DNA from: Merluccius polli
Taxonomy: Eukaryota > Chordata > Actinopteri > Gadiformes > Merlucciidae
Assembly (NCBI GenBank): GCA_030340625.1
Contig: JAOPHQ010005479.1
Span: forward strand, 29,808-93,807
Direction: 5' to 3'
Length of the DNA: 64,000 bases
Below, one piece after another: positions 36,877 through 48,333 of this stretch. A program made the position numbers and the translations under genes. Each line of letters opens with the position of its first letter. The first letter of the stretch is position 1. A model generated the notes under the pieces. It made no database searches and was not told the DNA's origin. It worked only from the letters and a program-made list of their open reading frames with translations.

Positions 36877-36913
36877 TCTTTATTCATGCATAACGTCACT
36901 GCATGAATAAAGA
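36877..36913. terminator. 14-bp inverted repeat carrying AATAAA on both strands
   Basis: TCTTTATTCATGCA (36877-36890) and TGCATGAATAAAGA (36900-36913) are perfect reverse complements around a 9-base loop. As a result, each strand carries a GAATAAAGA hexamer context. On the - strand, AATAAA at 36884-36879 would be a possible distal polyadenylation signal for RTN4RL1, 3.2 kb after its stop codon. Use by either strand is inference. Confidence 0.4.
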
Positions 36914-39433
36914 AAATGGAGGACATAAAAAAAACATAATTTGCCCACTTACCTCAGGATCAATTTCCATCCCAGAGAAAATGATACAGAAGAGAGGAAA
37001 TAGAATTTATGTTTTTAGGACCATTAATAACAATAATAGCCTGGAATATCTGCAGGTTCTAGGTGACACTTTCATTAACACCCTTAGTGCTTTTAAATGA
37101 TTTTCCTTGGTCTGCAGTGCATCTCGCCAAGCAATGTTCCCGGGAGTACACAGACTGCAGTTAGTTTTTACTTTCTCTGTCGCTCAATAATCCATCTTCA
37201 TGTTAATTAACCATTTGTTTTAGGGGAGCATCCGGATTGTGGTTCACGCTCCTACGCTATGTTTTCATTGTTATTTGCCTTTTTTCTACCGTCTATAAAT
37301 CGTAGGTCCAATGAGAAAGGTGTGGCAGTTGTTTTTTTTTTCAGTTAAGGGAAGGCCTGATCAGGAAAGACGGATTGCAAAGTAAAGCAAAGCCCATGGA
37401 AGAAAACAGGGTGGGGAAAACACAAATTTGCTGACAGAAACCATTTTGGGTTTTAAATGAATTATAGTAGAGTAGACGAAGACTGGAGGCAGGGAGGTAA
37501 AAGTAAACGAAGAACATTACTTTCAGACCCCTTACCAAATTGCCCATAACCACTTCAGCATCTTGATAATAGCCTATGGATGAAACAAACACACTCAAAA
37601 CTTCCAATGGTCAACATAAGAAGATATAGACTTTAATATCTTTATAAACATTTTGTACTGTTGCTCTTTGATGATAACGAATTGAACAGTTGGACAATGG
37701 TGAAGAGAGAGGGGAGAGGTCAGATGGGCAGGTAAAGATTAAAGCAAGGACGGGTTTGGCGGGGATTGTGCATTGTTTCGTGAATAACGGTTTAGGGAAG
37801 TAAACATGAAAATAAATGTAAACAAACAAATAGATATTTTTTCAAATAAAGGAAAAAACAGAAAATGTGCGAAGAAATCAGTATGAATAGGACTCCCCTG
37901 AAAGGAGTACAAAACCCTGTTATCATCGAAGTCAGCAATATTGTTTTTTCTCGTTATAATACAGTAAGTGATTAATATCCGCACTGCAGTGAGTCCACTG
38001 TTTTTAATGTTTTTACAGTTCACACTATCATTGTAACAAACACCATCATCCTATTGGAGTCACGCGAGGCACAAAAAGCTCCAGAACGACAGGAAGTGCT
38101 CCCGTAAAAGTCCGTCCGTCCGTCTGTCCTCCACTGCGACCAATCCTCTTGATCCCCTTCATCCGTGTCGATGCCATTCGATGGCGAAAGGGACATGATT
38201 GCAGTTCCCTCCACAAATGTCCTCGCTATGCCGTGCTCAGGTCCGTAATGTCCATGTTGCTGTTTTTTTTTCGCGTTGTAATAATTTATTAACCACAGAA
38301 GTTATTTAAGGTACACGTTTTTTTTTTTTGTATCTCATTGTTTTTTGTCTTTAATCCGTTGACTTTTGGTGATTTTTATATATAAAAAACAAAAACAAAA
38401 TGTCTGTTATTGTCAATGAGGAGGGAATGCCCACACTGCAAGGATCAGCTCACAAAGAGGAGAACGAGCTCCCTGGGAAACGGGGAGGAATCGCAAAAAA
38501 CTCCCATTTGACCCACAAACCGCTAAGACTTCGCCCTCTCCCCCCTGTCCTCCTCACACCGAGGCAGGCGGTCCGGGCGCATCTCTAGGTCCTTCTTTAT
38601 ATACCGTTTTGGAAAAACAAAATCCGATGAACATTTGACACAAAGATATAGACAAACCTGTCGAGAGTCACAGCTTGTTCGCCAGACACAGTTTCCACGC
38701 AAATAAAAAAGCCAAACATAAAAAGCGGAGCAAATCAGATAGATAGCAGGTAACCAGCAGCTTACAAGCAGCTAAATATTCAGTTGCACAGAAGGGAACA
38801 GCGGTTGGTACGATGGACATAAAAAATGCTATGCTCACGAGGAAAATAGTGTAAGTAGGCAGGTATGGATCTTACAGTACCACAGGGAACAAAGCCGGCA
38901 TTGTAAGTGTACAGTAACAAGAGTTACATTACCATACACCACAGTACACTCACTACAGTACACAACTGTCTGGGCAAATGAGCTGCAGTCGCTTGCACTC
39001 CCATCCAGAGCCATGGCTAGAGACGTATCCGTTCTGCTGTGAGATGTGCGCAACACCACGTTCATTGGTATAATACTGAATGAGGATTTATTGCCTTCCT
39101 TCCTTCCTCCTGTTGAGGGGAAATACTTCCCCCCCCCCCCCAATCGACCCCTCTTGTTGGCAAAGAAAGGGATACAAAAAAAACAACAACATAGAAATAC
39201 GTTCGGCAAAATGACATGAAAGCAAGGAAAGGAGGCAGATGCTGGGTGTACACAGGCTTCTCTATTTTCCCACGTTGCCTTCCTTCACAATCTGTGAACT
39301 GGCTATTAGAACTAGATGGAGCACTTTGACCATGAATTTATCCTTCACATTGCTAACTAGTGAATTTCATTTTTTTTTCATTACCTAACTGTTTTCTCTA
39401 TCGACAACACTTTCTCTTAGTTTTTCTCTATCC

Positions 39434-39434
<1 letters not shown>

Positions 39435-39479
<45 letters not shown>
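39435..39479 (+). repeat. (CT)22 microsatellite in probable RTN4RL1 3' UTR
   Basis: This is a pure CT tract on the + strand, read as (GA)n in the RTN4RL1 transcript. Confidence 0.95.
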
Positions 39480-39482
<3 letters not shown>

Positions 39483-39529
39483 ACAAACACAAGCACACCC
39501 ACGTGTACACACATGCACATGCACGCACG

Positions 39530-39531
<2 letters not shown>

Positions 39532-39588
<57 letters not shown>
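39532..39588 (+). repeat. (CA)28 microsatellite in probable RTN4RL1 3' UTR
   Basis: This is a long pure CA tract on the + strand, read as (GU)n in the RTN4RL1 transcript. It is preceded by imperfect CA/CG repeats from 39481. Confidence 0.95.
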
Positions 39589-39592
<4 letters not shown>

Positions 39593-40081
39593 TCTCTCCC
39601 CATCTCTATGTATCTCTTTGTCATCCATTCATTTGGTCTCCAAGAATCGTCTTTGAAACACCATCTGAGTGAAAGACATAACTTAAAAAAAGAGATACAC
39701 AAACAAGTCAAGGTTTAATTATAATGGCAGTGCAAGCTTGTGCTGCATTTTCCCTTCCTTTTCTCTCTCTCTCTTGTCCCATGAATCATAGTCCCTCAAA
39801 CAGTACTGTGAGTCTCTCTGCTGAGATGTTGGATGCTTGGAGGTTTCAGAGTCTGAAAAGTAATGCTCCCTACACACACTTTGTACATAAACGTACATAC
39901 GCACACATACACACACACACACACACACTCACTCTCACATGCACTCACGCGCACAAAGACACCAAAACACACACACACGCACACACAATATGACACACAC
40001 ATATGAGCCTTGTAGTGCAGGAACACAACTTGAGGGGTTTTGCGATTTCTATTCATGAGCATTTTCGCATCCCCTTGTTGG

Positions 40082-40984
40082 TCAGCGTAGGATGGACTCA
40101 ATGTCTGTGATGACCAAGGCCCCCAAAAGAAGGAAAAGGTATAGCGAGGAGCGGTGTAACGCCGCTCTGTTGTTGGCCTGCTGGACCCCACTAGGGGGGC
40201 GGACAGTGGTCCGGGGAGTGCACTTGTGCTTCCTCCGCGTGACGGTGCCGTCTGGGGACGTGTGGTCATATTTACCCCCATCGGTGAAATCCGGAGAGGA
40301 GTCCTCCTTGTCGGCCATGAGCTCCTTGGAGTGCACCTCGTTGTCCCCCTTGCCCTTGTTGGGCCGGTTGCGGGGCTTCGTGCAGTTCCGGGACCGTCCG
40401 GGCCTGGAGGGCGGAGGGTGCACAATGCGGGTCTGACCGCCCGACACCACCACCACGCCTCCGTTCATCGACGGGTTCACAGTGCCGGACAGGTTGTTGG
40501 TCTTGCTCTGGGCTCTGGACTCGGAGTTGGGTACGGTCGGGGAGCAGTTGGGAAAGTCCTCCTTACTGAGCTGTTTGAGGTCCTTCCCGGCCATGTAGAC
40601 CGGTGCCTGGCAGCCCACGGAGGACGTGGAGCCCTTGAAGCGCTTCAACCATTCCCATAGCGACAGGGCCTTGCAGTCGCAAGACCAGGGGTTGTCGTTG
40701 AGGCGCAGGTACTCCAGTGCGGGCAGTGTGTCCAAGCACTGTCCAGAGAGCTCCACCAGGGAGTTGTTGAACAGGTAGAGGGTGGTGAGGCGCCGGAGGT
40801 CGTGGAAGGCCAGGCGGTCCACCCACTGGATCTGGTTCTGGTGCAGGAGCAGGCGGTCCAGGGCCCGCAGGCCTCTGAAGGTGTTCTGGTGAAGGCTCCA
40901 TAGGCGGTTTCCGTGCAGGAAGAGGTGGCTCAGGTTGTGTAGGTCCATGAAGGTGTCATCCTGCAGGAACTTCAGGTGATTTTC
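40082..40984 (-). CDS. RTN4RL1: RTN4RL1 (Nogo receptor-like 1, NgR3), last coding exon
   Basis: RTN4RL1 is a GPI-anchored leucine-rich-repeat receptor on neurons, related to the Nogo receptor; family members bind inhibitory ligands and limit axon growth. This exon encodes 300 residues. The first part is the distal LRRs, starting ENHLKFLQDDTF and including NLSHLFLHGNRLWSL and RRLTTLYLFNNSL. Next comes the cysteine-capped LRRCT (NPWSCDCKALSLWEWLKRF ... VGC ... FPNC). A basic, low-complexity stalk follows, with RNCTKPRNRPNK and a KCTPRTTVRPPSGVQQA segment that closely matches human RTN4RL1. The C terminus is hydrophobic (SLYLFLLLGALVIT), fitting a GPI signal. The acceptor is TTTCATTAG and the TGA is at 40084-40082. 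An internal ATG at 40948 is not the start. Total protein length would be about 455 residues, against about 441 in human. The related genes RTN4R and RTN4RL2 are less likely because the C-terminal stalk matches RTN4RL1. Confidence 0.96.
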   Translation of the reverse strand, partial: ENHLKFLQDDTFMDLHNLSHLFLHGNRLWSLHQNTFRGLRALDRLLLHQNQIQWVDRLAFHDLRRLTTLYLFNNSLVELSGQCLDTLPALEYLRLNDNPWSCDCKALSLWEWLKRFKGSTSSVGCQAPVYMAGKDLKQLSKEDFPNCSPTVPNSESRAQSKTNNLSGTVNPSMNGGVVVVSGGQTRIVHPPPSRPGRSRNCTKPRNRPNKGKGDNEVHSKELMADKEDSSPDFTDGGKYDHTSPDGTVTRRKHKCTPRTTVRPPSGVQQANNRAALHRSSLYLFLLLGALVITDIESILR

Positions 40985-41086
40985 CTAATGAAAACACAAG
41001 GATTTGGATTAGATCTCAGGACATCCGCACAATGTGTTCTATAGCAGTATCGCGGGTGATATGAGTCAATTCAAAGAATCGCTTAC
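40985..41086 (-). other. RTN4RL1: RTN4RL1 intron, 102 bp, within the LRR domain
   Basis: On the - strand the donor is CAG/GTAAGC and the acceptor is TTTTCATTAG/GAA. A plausible branch-point motif (CTAATCC) lies upstream of the acceptor. It is phase 0. Without removal, the frame stops seven codons in (VSDSLN then stop). With removal, LYLQ joins to ENHLKFLQDD, reproducing the human order LYLQDNHIEYLQDD. Confidence 0.93.
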
Positions 41087-41538
41087 CTGAAGGTAGAGGT
41101 ACTGGAGATTTCGGAGGCCTTGAAAAATGTTATTGGGCAGCGCGCTGAGCCCACATCGGTACAGGTGAAGCGCATTCAGCCGACTCAGCCCGTGGAAGGT
41201 GTCAGCGGCAAGGGAGCGCAGGTGGCGGTTGTCCCCCAGGTCCAGCTCCTCCAGCAGGGTGAAGCCGTGGAAGGTGGAGGGCTCGATGTGGCTGATGTTA
41301 TTCGAGTAGATCCACAGCGTGACTGTGGTGGAGCTGAAGTGGCCGCGCAGCAGGCGGTGGATCTTGTTGTTTTGCAGGAAGATGCGCTCGCTGTCCGGGG
41401 GAATGCCTTCTGGGACAGACAAGAAGTTGCTGGCCTGGCAGGAAACAGTGCTGGGCGCAGTGTAGCAGATGCAGTGACGAGGGCAGGACCACGAAAGCTC
41501 CAGTCCGCAGAGAACCAGCAGGAACTCCAGTCCACAGC
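41087..41538 (-). CDS. RTN4RL1: RTN4RL1 exon 2: signal-peptide core, LRRNT and first LRRs
   Basis: This exon encodes 150 complete residues after a split first codon. It begins CGLEFLLVLCGLELSWS, a hydrophobic signal-peptide core, followed by the cysteine-rich LRRNT (CPRHCICYTAPSTVSC, with the family C-x3-C-x-C-x8-C spacing). The first LRRs then follow, including SERIFLQNNKI, VTLWIYSNNISHI, LEELDLGDNRHLRSL and LQYLYLQ. The acceptor at 41540-41539 follows a GT-rich rather than pyrimidine-rich stretch. The exon starts in phase 1 (G/GC), consistent with the family layout as I recall it, in which exon 1 supplies only the first few residues. The frame runs open upstream to an ATG at 41644, but that segment has no family similarity and is intronic. 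Confidence 0.95.
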
Positions 41539-42969
41539 CTGCAGCACATACATGTGCACACATACAAATACACGCATACCGGGACAGAGGGTGGGAGATT
41601 TCGCAGACAAAGGGGAGACATACAGAGACCATACAGACATCCACAATGAAAGAAGAGAAGGAGAATACAAATTAGTTGAGGTATAGTTGCACTTGAATTG
41701 AATGCTGAATAAAAAGTGTGGAGAGGATTATTTTGACAAGAACGAGAGCCAGTAGATGGATGTGACATGGAGGAAAGGCAGACATTAAAACTCTACGAGT
41801 TTGACAGTGATGGGATACAATTACGTGGGCGACTGGAATTGAACGTCATCCAACCATCCATTCATATTATAGAGATAACTTCTGCTCTGAACAGATCACA
41901 TGCTGTTGAGTCTAAATCCCTTTTCTCTCAAACAAATTAGTTACCAAAGTGCCTTCTACAAATATGGACATTGCGTCACTCTTTCTTCTTCTCACAGCTT
42001 AGTGTCTTCAATCTAAATCCCCCTGTTGGGCCCAGCATGTTTTCCCTTTTTTCAGGCCAGTGACTCAAAGTCTAATGAAGAGAGCAAACAAACACACCTG
42101 CTCCTATGTGCGTGACTCTACCACATATACACATTCACATTCAGGCTTCCCAACATCCCACCACCTTAGGGGAAAATGTGTGCTTGGGGGGCGTTTTCTT
42201 TATCTTAGTCTATCACTCCTGCTTTGCAACAAGCTGCCGTCACATTAGCCGGTGCGCGGTGTTTAATGGCTCGAGGAATGTTCATTTGGTCCATACGTCG
42301 TCGGCCTCTCTAAGGCATTTAGTCTCCTCGCTGATTGGTGTCATGATCACGCCCAATCCTGCGAGAGACGGCTGGGACGATGTGACTTATCCCCGGTTAC
42401 ATCTGGAATGAAAGCAACTTACGTTCGAGTAATGAAAGCGGGCCTATGCCTAGTCTGTACCACTGGCTGACTGTGTTCTGCTAAATGTATTATTCAAGGC
42501 TTCGTGACAGCATGATTCACTGCCTCCAATCGATATGGCTCCGTTGCGTTGTATCTCTCCCATACTTCGTGCGATCCCGGGGTTTCTTCTGCCGTGGCAG
42601 AGTATTAGTCTCTTGCGTGAGACATGTGTATTTATTGGAATACATTCCTCTCCTCTCAAACTATGGCTAAGCTGTGACATTCAGTCTCCGACTCCCCCTG
42701 ACCTTTAGCAATAATTCTGCCTGTCTGGTTGGAAAGCGCACGCACCTCGCCGTTATGTTTCGTCAGCCTGGGTCTCCTGGGTCGCACCATAATCCTGTTT
42801 GTTAAGCCTTGTGGCTTCTGGGCAACAATGCCAAATATCGCATCCTCCCGGATCAAGCGAGCAAACTTACCTCACCCCGAAATGAGGTGGCTAAAATAAA
42901 CATCAGAAGGTTGAACGACTTTCTCTGGCATTCAACCTTGCCAGAAGTTTACACAAGAAGTTTATTGTT

Positions 42970-43120
42970 TTCTATTGAGTTATTGAGCAGATGCTTTTAT
43001 CCAAAGTGACTTACAGTGAAGTCAGATACAGCTCACTAAAGAGCAAGTAGAGCTTAGATATCTTACTCAAGGATGCCGAGTCAAACACCCCAGCCACTTC
43101 ACTATCCTCCCCCACCACAA
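42970..43120 (+). mobile_element. Fish dispersed repeat (GCTTTTATCCAAAGTGACTT type)
   Basis: The copy starts GCAGATGCTTTTATCCAAAG and contains TCTTACTCAAGGATGCC and CACCCCAGCCACTTCACTA. It shares this motif order with 59380-59560 in this window and with a very widespread fish repeat family. It has diverged and lacks clear ends. Confidence 0.65.
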
Positions 43121-43863
43121 CCAGTTAATATACTTGGAGAGACACACTGTCTTCAATAGGACTTCCTAACCTCCGAAATCATCAGAGGCACCGAGGGAGA
43201 GGAGAAGATGGACTGATAGGGTATGCGGGAGAATTAAGGCGTAGTTCCTGCCCGGGTAGTGAGAATTTGAAGCAGTGTTGTGGATGCTAATCATGTTGGA
43301 CACAGAAGGTTTCCCTCCCCCTTGCCGCTACGCAGGTTGCCTGTCAGGACATGGTAATTGATTCTTTATTCTGCTTAATCTCATCTCAAATCGCTGTTTT
43401 TTTTTTGTTATCGCTTTATCGCCGCTATCTCTATTTGCTGAAAGTAAAGTGTAAAAGAAAAGTTTGTAAAAAAATTAAAAAATCGAATCAAATTTCAAAA
43501 CAGAATTAACACAGAAGTGCTTCTGGGACATGACTATTACCGAAAGGGCACTCTTCTGTGGAAGAATGTATCTAAACTATATATATACAGTATATATACA
43601 ATATTATATACTATATGGACACATCACGTTGTTATTCTCTCCTCTAGTTTGACCCTTAGATAGATGCATCCTGTACCTTCATTCACCCTCCATTGTTTGC
43701 CTATACAATCTTTGTATCTTCTTAATGTTCTTTGAAGACTTATGGGCTTCATGCTGTATGTGTCTGGTTGCTCTTCCCACAATCAATCGTTTCATTCAAC
43801 ATCTACTCAATGGTTGTCCTGAGGGTCAGAAACCCCTTCGACATCGCTGGTTCTGAATGGATG

Positions 43864-43904
<41 letters not shown>

Positions 43905-44454
43905 TGTGTTTGAAGTGTGTCTGAACACAGGCATCAGGCAACTCTTATGTCTAGGGCAGGCTGAGGCAGCTCACATCCATATGACACAAAAAAGAGAATC
44001 TAATATATGTTTTTATAGCATAACAGAGCTTTCAAGAGCGTGATTGTTTGTTGTTGTGCTGTTGTGTGTGTATGTGTGTGTGTGTTTTCTTTCTAAGAAA
44101 AAATCACATCACTGTAAAACGAAAGATCTCCAGGGATTGTTGTCAGCGCACGGAAATGCAAAGGAAATAACAACAGTGTGACTTGCTTTGCAACCACACT
44201 AATGAATGTGTGTCATAACAGTGTTGTGTGCTCACACAATGCGCTCTTCAGCTCAAATTGGTATTATATAAACAGCCTTGGACAGGACAGAGCATATATA
44301 TGCCAATAGAGCCTGTTGGTTTTTGGCAGAATAAAGGGGAGGTTCTGAACGGGAGATAGTAATGTGTTTTGGAAGATGAGGACAGCACAGCTATTTACGG
44401 TGCAGGCTGCAGCATTGCATAAACAGCCCCTCATCGCACACCAGGCCAGCAGGA

Positions 44455-44512
44455 CCCCCCCCCCCCCCCTCCTCCTCCTCCTCCTCCTCCTCCTCCTCCT
44501 CCTCCTCCTCCA
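44455..44512 (+). repeat. Poly-C run followed by (CCT)n
   Basis: Fifteen Cs are followed by a trinucleotide CCT/CTC run of about 14 units, and then by CAACATGGCCGAC. In both directions the encoded repeats are artefacts of the tract. Confidence 0.95.
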
Positions 44513-45510
44513 ACATGGCCGACAACTGCTGTTGATGCCTCGTTAGGGGAGGGTGGGGGTAATTAAACAGAAAATAGGCAAATAGGGTGCAGCGCTTGAC
44601 CCCGGTGGTCACGTGGCTCCCCGTCTTTGTTTCCGGCACGCGGGGGTGAAATAGATAAATAAATGAATACGACGGGATGACTCAGGGTCTCCGCAGGCAG
44701 ACAATGCAAGAGACTGTGCAGAATATCGATGAAACATAGTTCACGCTAGATTGCCCTCATGAATAACGCATGCCTGCTAATAGGAGGGAGACTGTCCCTC
44801 TGTGGAGCCCCCCCCCCCCCGACTCCTTCCCACAATTACACTGGACAAGCCTCATGTCCACTCGCTCCCTCGAAACCAAGCCCAGGTGGTTTCACTCCCT
44901 TCTCTGACGTTGGGTTGGGAATACGTAATGGGGGGCGGGGGCCTTGGTTCGCAGCCCTCTCTAAAGGTGCTCATGGATATGCAGAATCAGGCAGCTCGTG
45001 ATTGCAAAGCAAAACATGAGTCCGCCTGGATGAGCGAACGCCATCTAACGGCGTTGTTACAAAACCGCACGCGCTTTTGTGTGTCGTGATCCGCACACTT
45101 TAACCGTCTTCTGTATCGGCTGTTCATACGAGTGAGTCATCTGTCACCTGTGCTCCACCGTGTTCAGGTAATGAAACATCGCTGTCCTCCTCATTGATAA
45201 AGAAGAACTGGAGATAGCGCTAATGCTGCTTGTATAACAATGACAATGCTGTGCTATTTGGCTTTTGTACGATTACTCATACTTATCTTATCATGTCTGG
45301 CCTGTGCGCGTATAGGTGTGCATGTATATGCATGTGTGGGTGTGTGTGTTAAGATAGCATGCTAATGATAGTAGTAATCATGGCAGCACATTCAGAACAT
45401 TTTGGTTCCCCTGATCTCAGTATACACGTCAGAAAAGTGAAAAATCGAATAACTTCAGCCCATAAGAGGTTCATGTCATCTTGATATCTGGGAAGTCACG
45501 CAATAATAAA

Positions 45511-45780
45511 TCGGTGGCCTAAAGAAGAGAAGTGAAGCGAGAAGCGAGTTTGTGACCGAAAGGTCGCCGGTTCAATCCCTGGACTGGCAGGATAATTCTG
45601 CGTGGGGAGACTGAAAAAGCAGCGCTTGCCCCTCCCTCATTACTACCACTGAGGTGCCCTTGAGCAAGGCCCTTAACCCCACCTGCTCCAGTGGAGCTGC
45701 TCGGTGGCCAGCAGGTCAGACTGTGGTTGTAGTGTCAGCTTTCCCGGTGTGAATGTGATCAGGGCGTTTCTGAATAAATA
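45511..45780 (+). mobile_element. V-SINE-like tRNA-derived SINE
   Basis: The tRNA-like head runs from GGTGGCCTAAAGAAG (box A region) to GTCGCCGGTTCAATCCC (box B). It is followed by the typical fish SINE body: CTGGCAGGATAATTCTGC, then CACTGAGGTGCCCTTGAGC, then CCCCACCTGCTCC. The tail reads CGGTGTGAATGTGATCAGGG. It lies on the + strand, antisense to RTN4RL1. Individual bases have decayed, so it is an old copy. Confidence 0.8.
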
Positions 45781-48297
45781 TTGGTTAACCCCCCCAAAAA
45801 AAAAGAAAAAGAAGCTACGCAAATAGTCCAATGGGCCATAATGTAACTTAGCCCGGCTTCCCCTCGCCTCAACGCCCCTGTTATTTCCTGGTTCTGTCTC
45901 CATCTAGGCACAGCGGCGACAAACAGTGTGTCGCCTCTGTGACGCACAGAGGCGAGAACTGGAGCGCCTGCGTTTAGCAGCTGGGTGTGCAGATGTTTAC
46001 CGTACTCTGTTAGTGCTCTCTGGACCAGGAAGGCGGCTCATTTTTTTATTATTTGTGTCTTATGCTTCTTCAGTGCGAATTCTTTAATGCCGCGGCACTT
46101 CATTATGATCAGTGGAGGGCGGCCGATCATCTGGAGATGGCCTTGGCGCCTAGTGGGAGATACGTTTGAACAGAGAGACGGGAAGGATGGGAGGGGAGGA
46201 CGTAGAGCGGGAAAGAGCAAGTGGCAGTGAAGAAATGCTTGCTGTGTAACAAATGGCTGCAAAGCTCGAAGCTGAACCGCGGCGTTGAGGCTCCTTCCTT
46301 CAGCCAGGGCTAAACAAAGCATCTCAACGGGAATCTCTATAGGAAGGCATGCGACTCCACACTAACAACAACAGCAAGCGGTGAGAGAACAAAAGGTTAG
46401 GGAGGTAGCGACAACAACAACACCACAACACCAACAACACCGAGAGGTGCAGACTAGGTGAGTGGCAGCAGGCAACACTTTTTTGCTAAAAATAGCAACG
46501 GCAAACAGGCAGAAAGCGTATTGGAGGGGCGTATAAAAGGAGCGGGAAGACGTGTGGAGGGAGTGCGGATGAGAATGGCTCATTCATTACTAACGGAAAG
46601 GAATTCAAAGGTGCTGAGAGGGAGGCGGCAGAGGCGGTCGACTGAAAGGCTCTTCACGGGTCTTTAATACCAACGTCTTCATTAGCGGTCTAAGTGAATG
46701 TCTCGTAGGCGCTAATTATCTTTATTTGCATACATACCAGCCGCCGTTTGCGCGCGCGGGACTGAGCCCCCATGGTGTGCTGTGCTGTAAGGCAGACGCA
46801 TGAACGCCACCCAGACACATGCAACAGGCGATATAGAAATATAGGAGATAGATAGACAGACCCACGCACACGCGCATACAGAGACGCACACACACACGCA
46901 CACATACACGCATGCAGAGACACACACACACACACAGACACACATTCCCAGAGGTACAAATTAAAGTACGCCAAGCTAATGCCATCAGAGCAGGACCATC
47001 GGTCACCATTGGAAATAATGCACTAGAGTGGTCAAGCTAAATAAATCACCCTGCCGGAGTTCATGCATATAAAACCTCCCAAATGTATCCGTGTGCAGTT
47101 CATGTATTACCTTTAAAGTGATGAAGAGTGTGCGAGGGCTAATGCCATTACTCTCAGCGGTTGGAGCACTAATAATTAGCTTTCAGGAATAATGGTAGCG
47201 GGGTCTCGGAGGGGTGTACTGTTTCCTGTTCAACCGAGCGCTCTGGGTCGGTACAGCAACAAGCTATCTCTGGCCGCCTTCCCGCGTCCATGGACCTGTC
47301 AGCGCACCGAAATCTCCCATCAATCTCCTTCATGCCATTTAAGTTAAGCCTTTTGAGACTACTGATATGGCTAAGTGCCTCTCGGTTTTCTATAGTAGTA
47401 TCGCAAAAACAAACACAAAGGTTGTGTTTCTTTGTGATGGACCCAAGGGACATTTGCTCAATAAATGGACAACAAACTTTGCTTTAAATATTGATATTGC
47501 AGCGGTGTCTAATGATATCACTCTATTGATATTTTTTGTCCTGTCAAGGGTAGTATTAATGAATACCACGGCGTCATTGGGAAGTTGTAACAGAATTACA
47601 GAACTCAGAGTTACAGAACTGCTCAGGTAAACCTTTTTAGCCTTGAACCCCCAACCCTCACATTCAAAGGATGGTGATGCTCTACTGTCTGAGCTACCCA
47701 GAATAGGCTACAGCATCGGGTCAAGTATGAACTCTCAGTTCAATTCAGTATACTCTTGTATACCGAATCAGTATACTCAAGTATAGTACCATTGAGCCAG
47801 AATATAGCCAGTTATATGCTCACAGTGTTGTATTTACACAATGGTAGGAGCGCAGTTCTTTTGAAAGGTAAACTCCCTAAATCCCTAAATTAGGTTCTTG
47901 TCCCTAAGCACAATCCCTAAATTAGGCTGAGTACTGACTGGGATAAAAAACAAGCTATATATAGAACAGTGAAGTCCGCCTAGCAACATGACGATCTGTG
48001 ACACAACATATGCTTCATTTTTTCATTGGCTGTTCATTTCTTGGTTTGGAAGTACAGGAAGAGACACACCATATGAGAACGAGCCAGTGCTTGAATTGGG
48101 CCGGTACTAGTCTCACAAACTTTAGACTTTCAGACTTTAGATTGACATCTGATGTCCGATGGTAGACGAGCTCAAATCTGGGTGAACGGGGTGTTTCAAT
48201 TTCTGTTAACGAAACAGGAAACGCTGCGTAACTCCGCCCCTCGTACGGGTTTCTGGCCGAGGCTGTGGTGGAGTCTCCAAATAAATGAAAATCCACT

Positions 48298-48333
<36 letters not shown>

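Larger units (their letters stand above)
39070..40081 (-). other. RTN4RL1: RTN4RL1 3' UTR (minimum extent; may reach about 36.87 kb)
   Basis: The region follows the RTN4RL1 stop codon on the - strand. Canonical AATAAA hexamers on this strand occur at 39092-39087, 38290-38285 and 36884-36879, and I cannot tell which is used. In the transcript the segment would carry a long (GU)n tract followed by a long (GA)n tract, from the CA and CT repeats on the + strand. The boundary is therefore uncertain. Confidence 0.4.
41541..45510 (-). other. RTN4RL1: RTN4RL1 intron 1, proximal part
   Basis: This is non-coding sequence on the 5' side of RTN4RL1 exon 2. It includes a fish dispersed-repeat fragment (42970-43120), TA-rich patches near 43575-43615, GT runs (43866-43898, 44064-44085), and a C run merging into (CCT)n (44455-44512). 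No coding exon was securely recognised. A weak exon 1 candidate at 42905-42876 is described under the findings. Confidence 0.6.

Noticed and set aside
40226..40660. Long + strand frames opposite RTN4RL1
   Set aside because: They are antisense shadows of a GC-rich conserved coding exon.
41066..41644. ATG at 41644 as the start of RTN4RL1
   Set aside because: The residues between this ATG and the GC-TGT-GGA acceptor have no similarity to the family. A clear AG acceptor at 41540-41539 and the phase-1 junction point to intron sequence.
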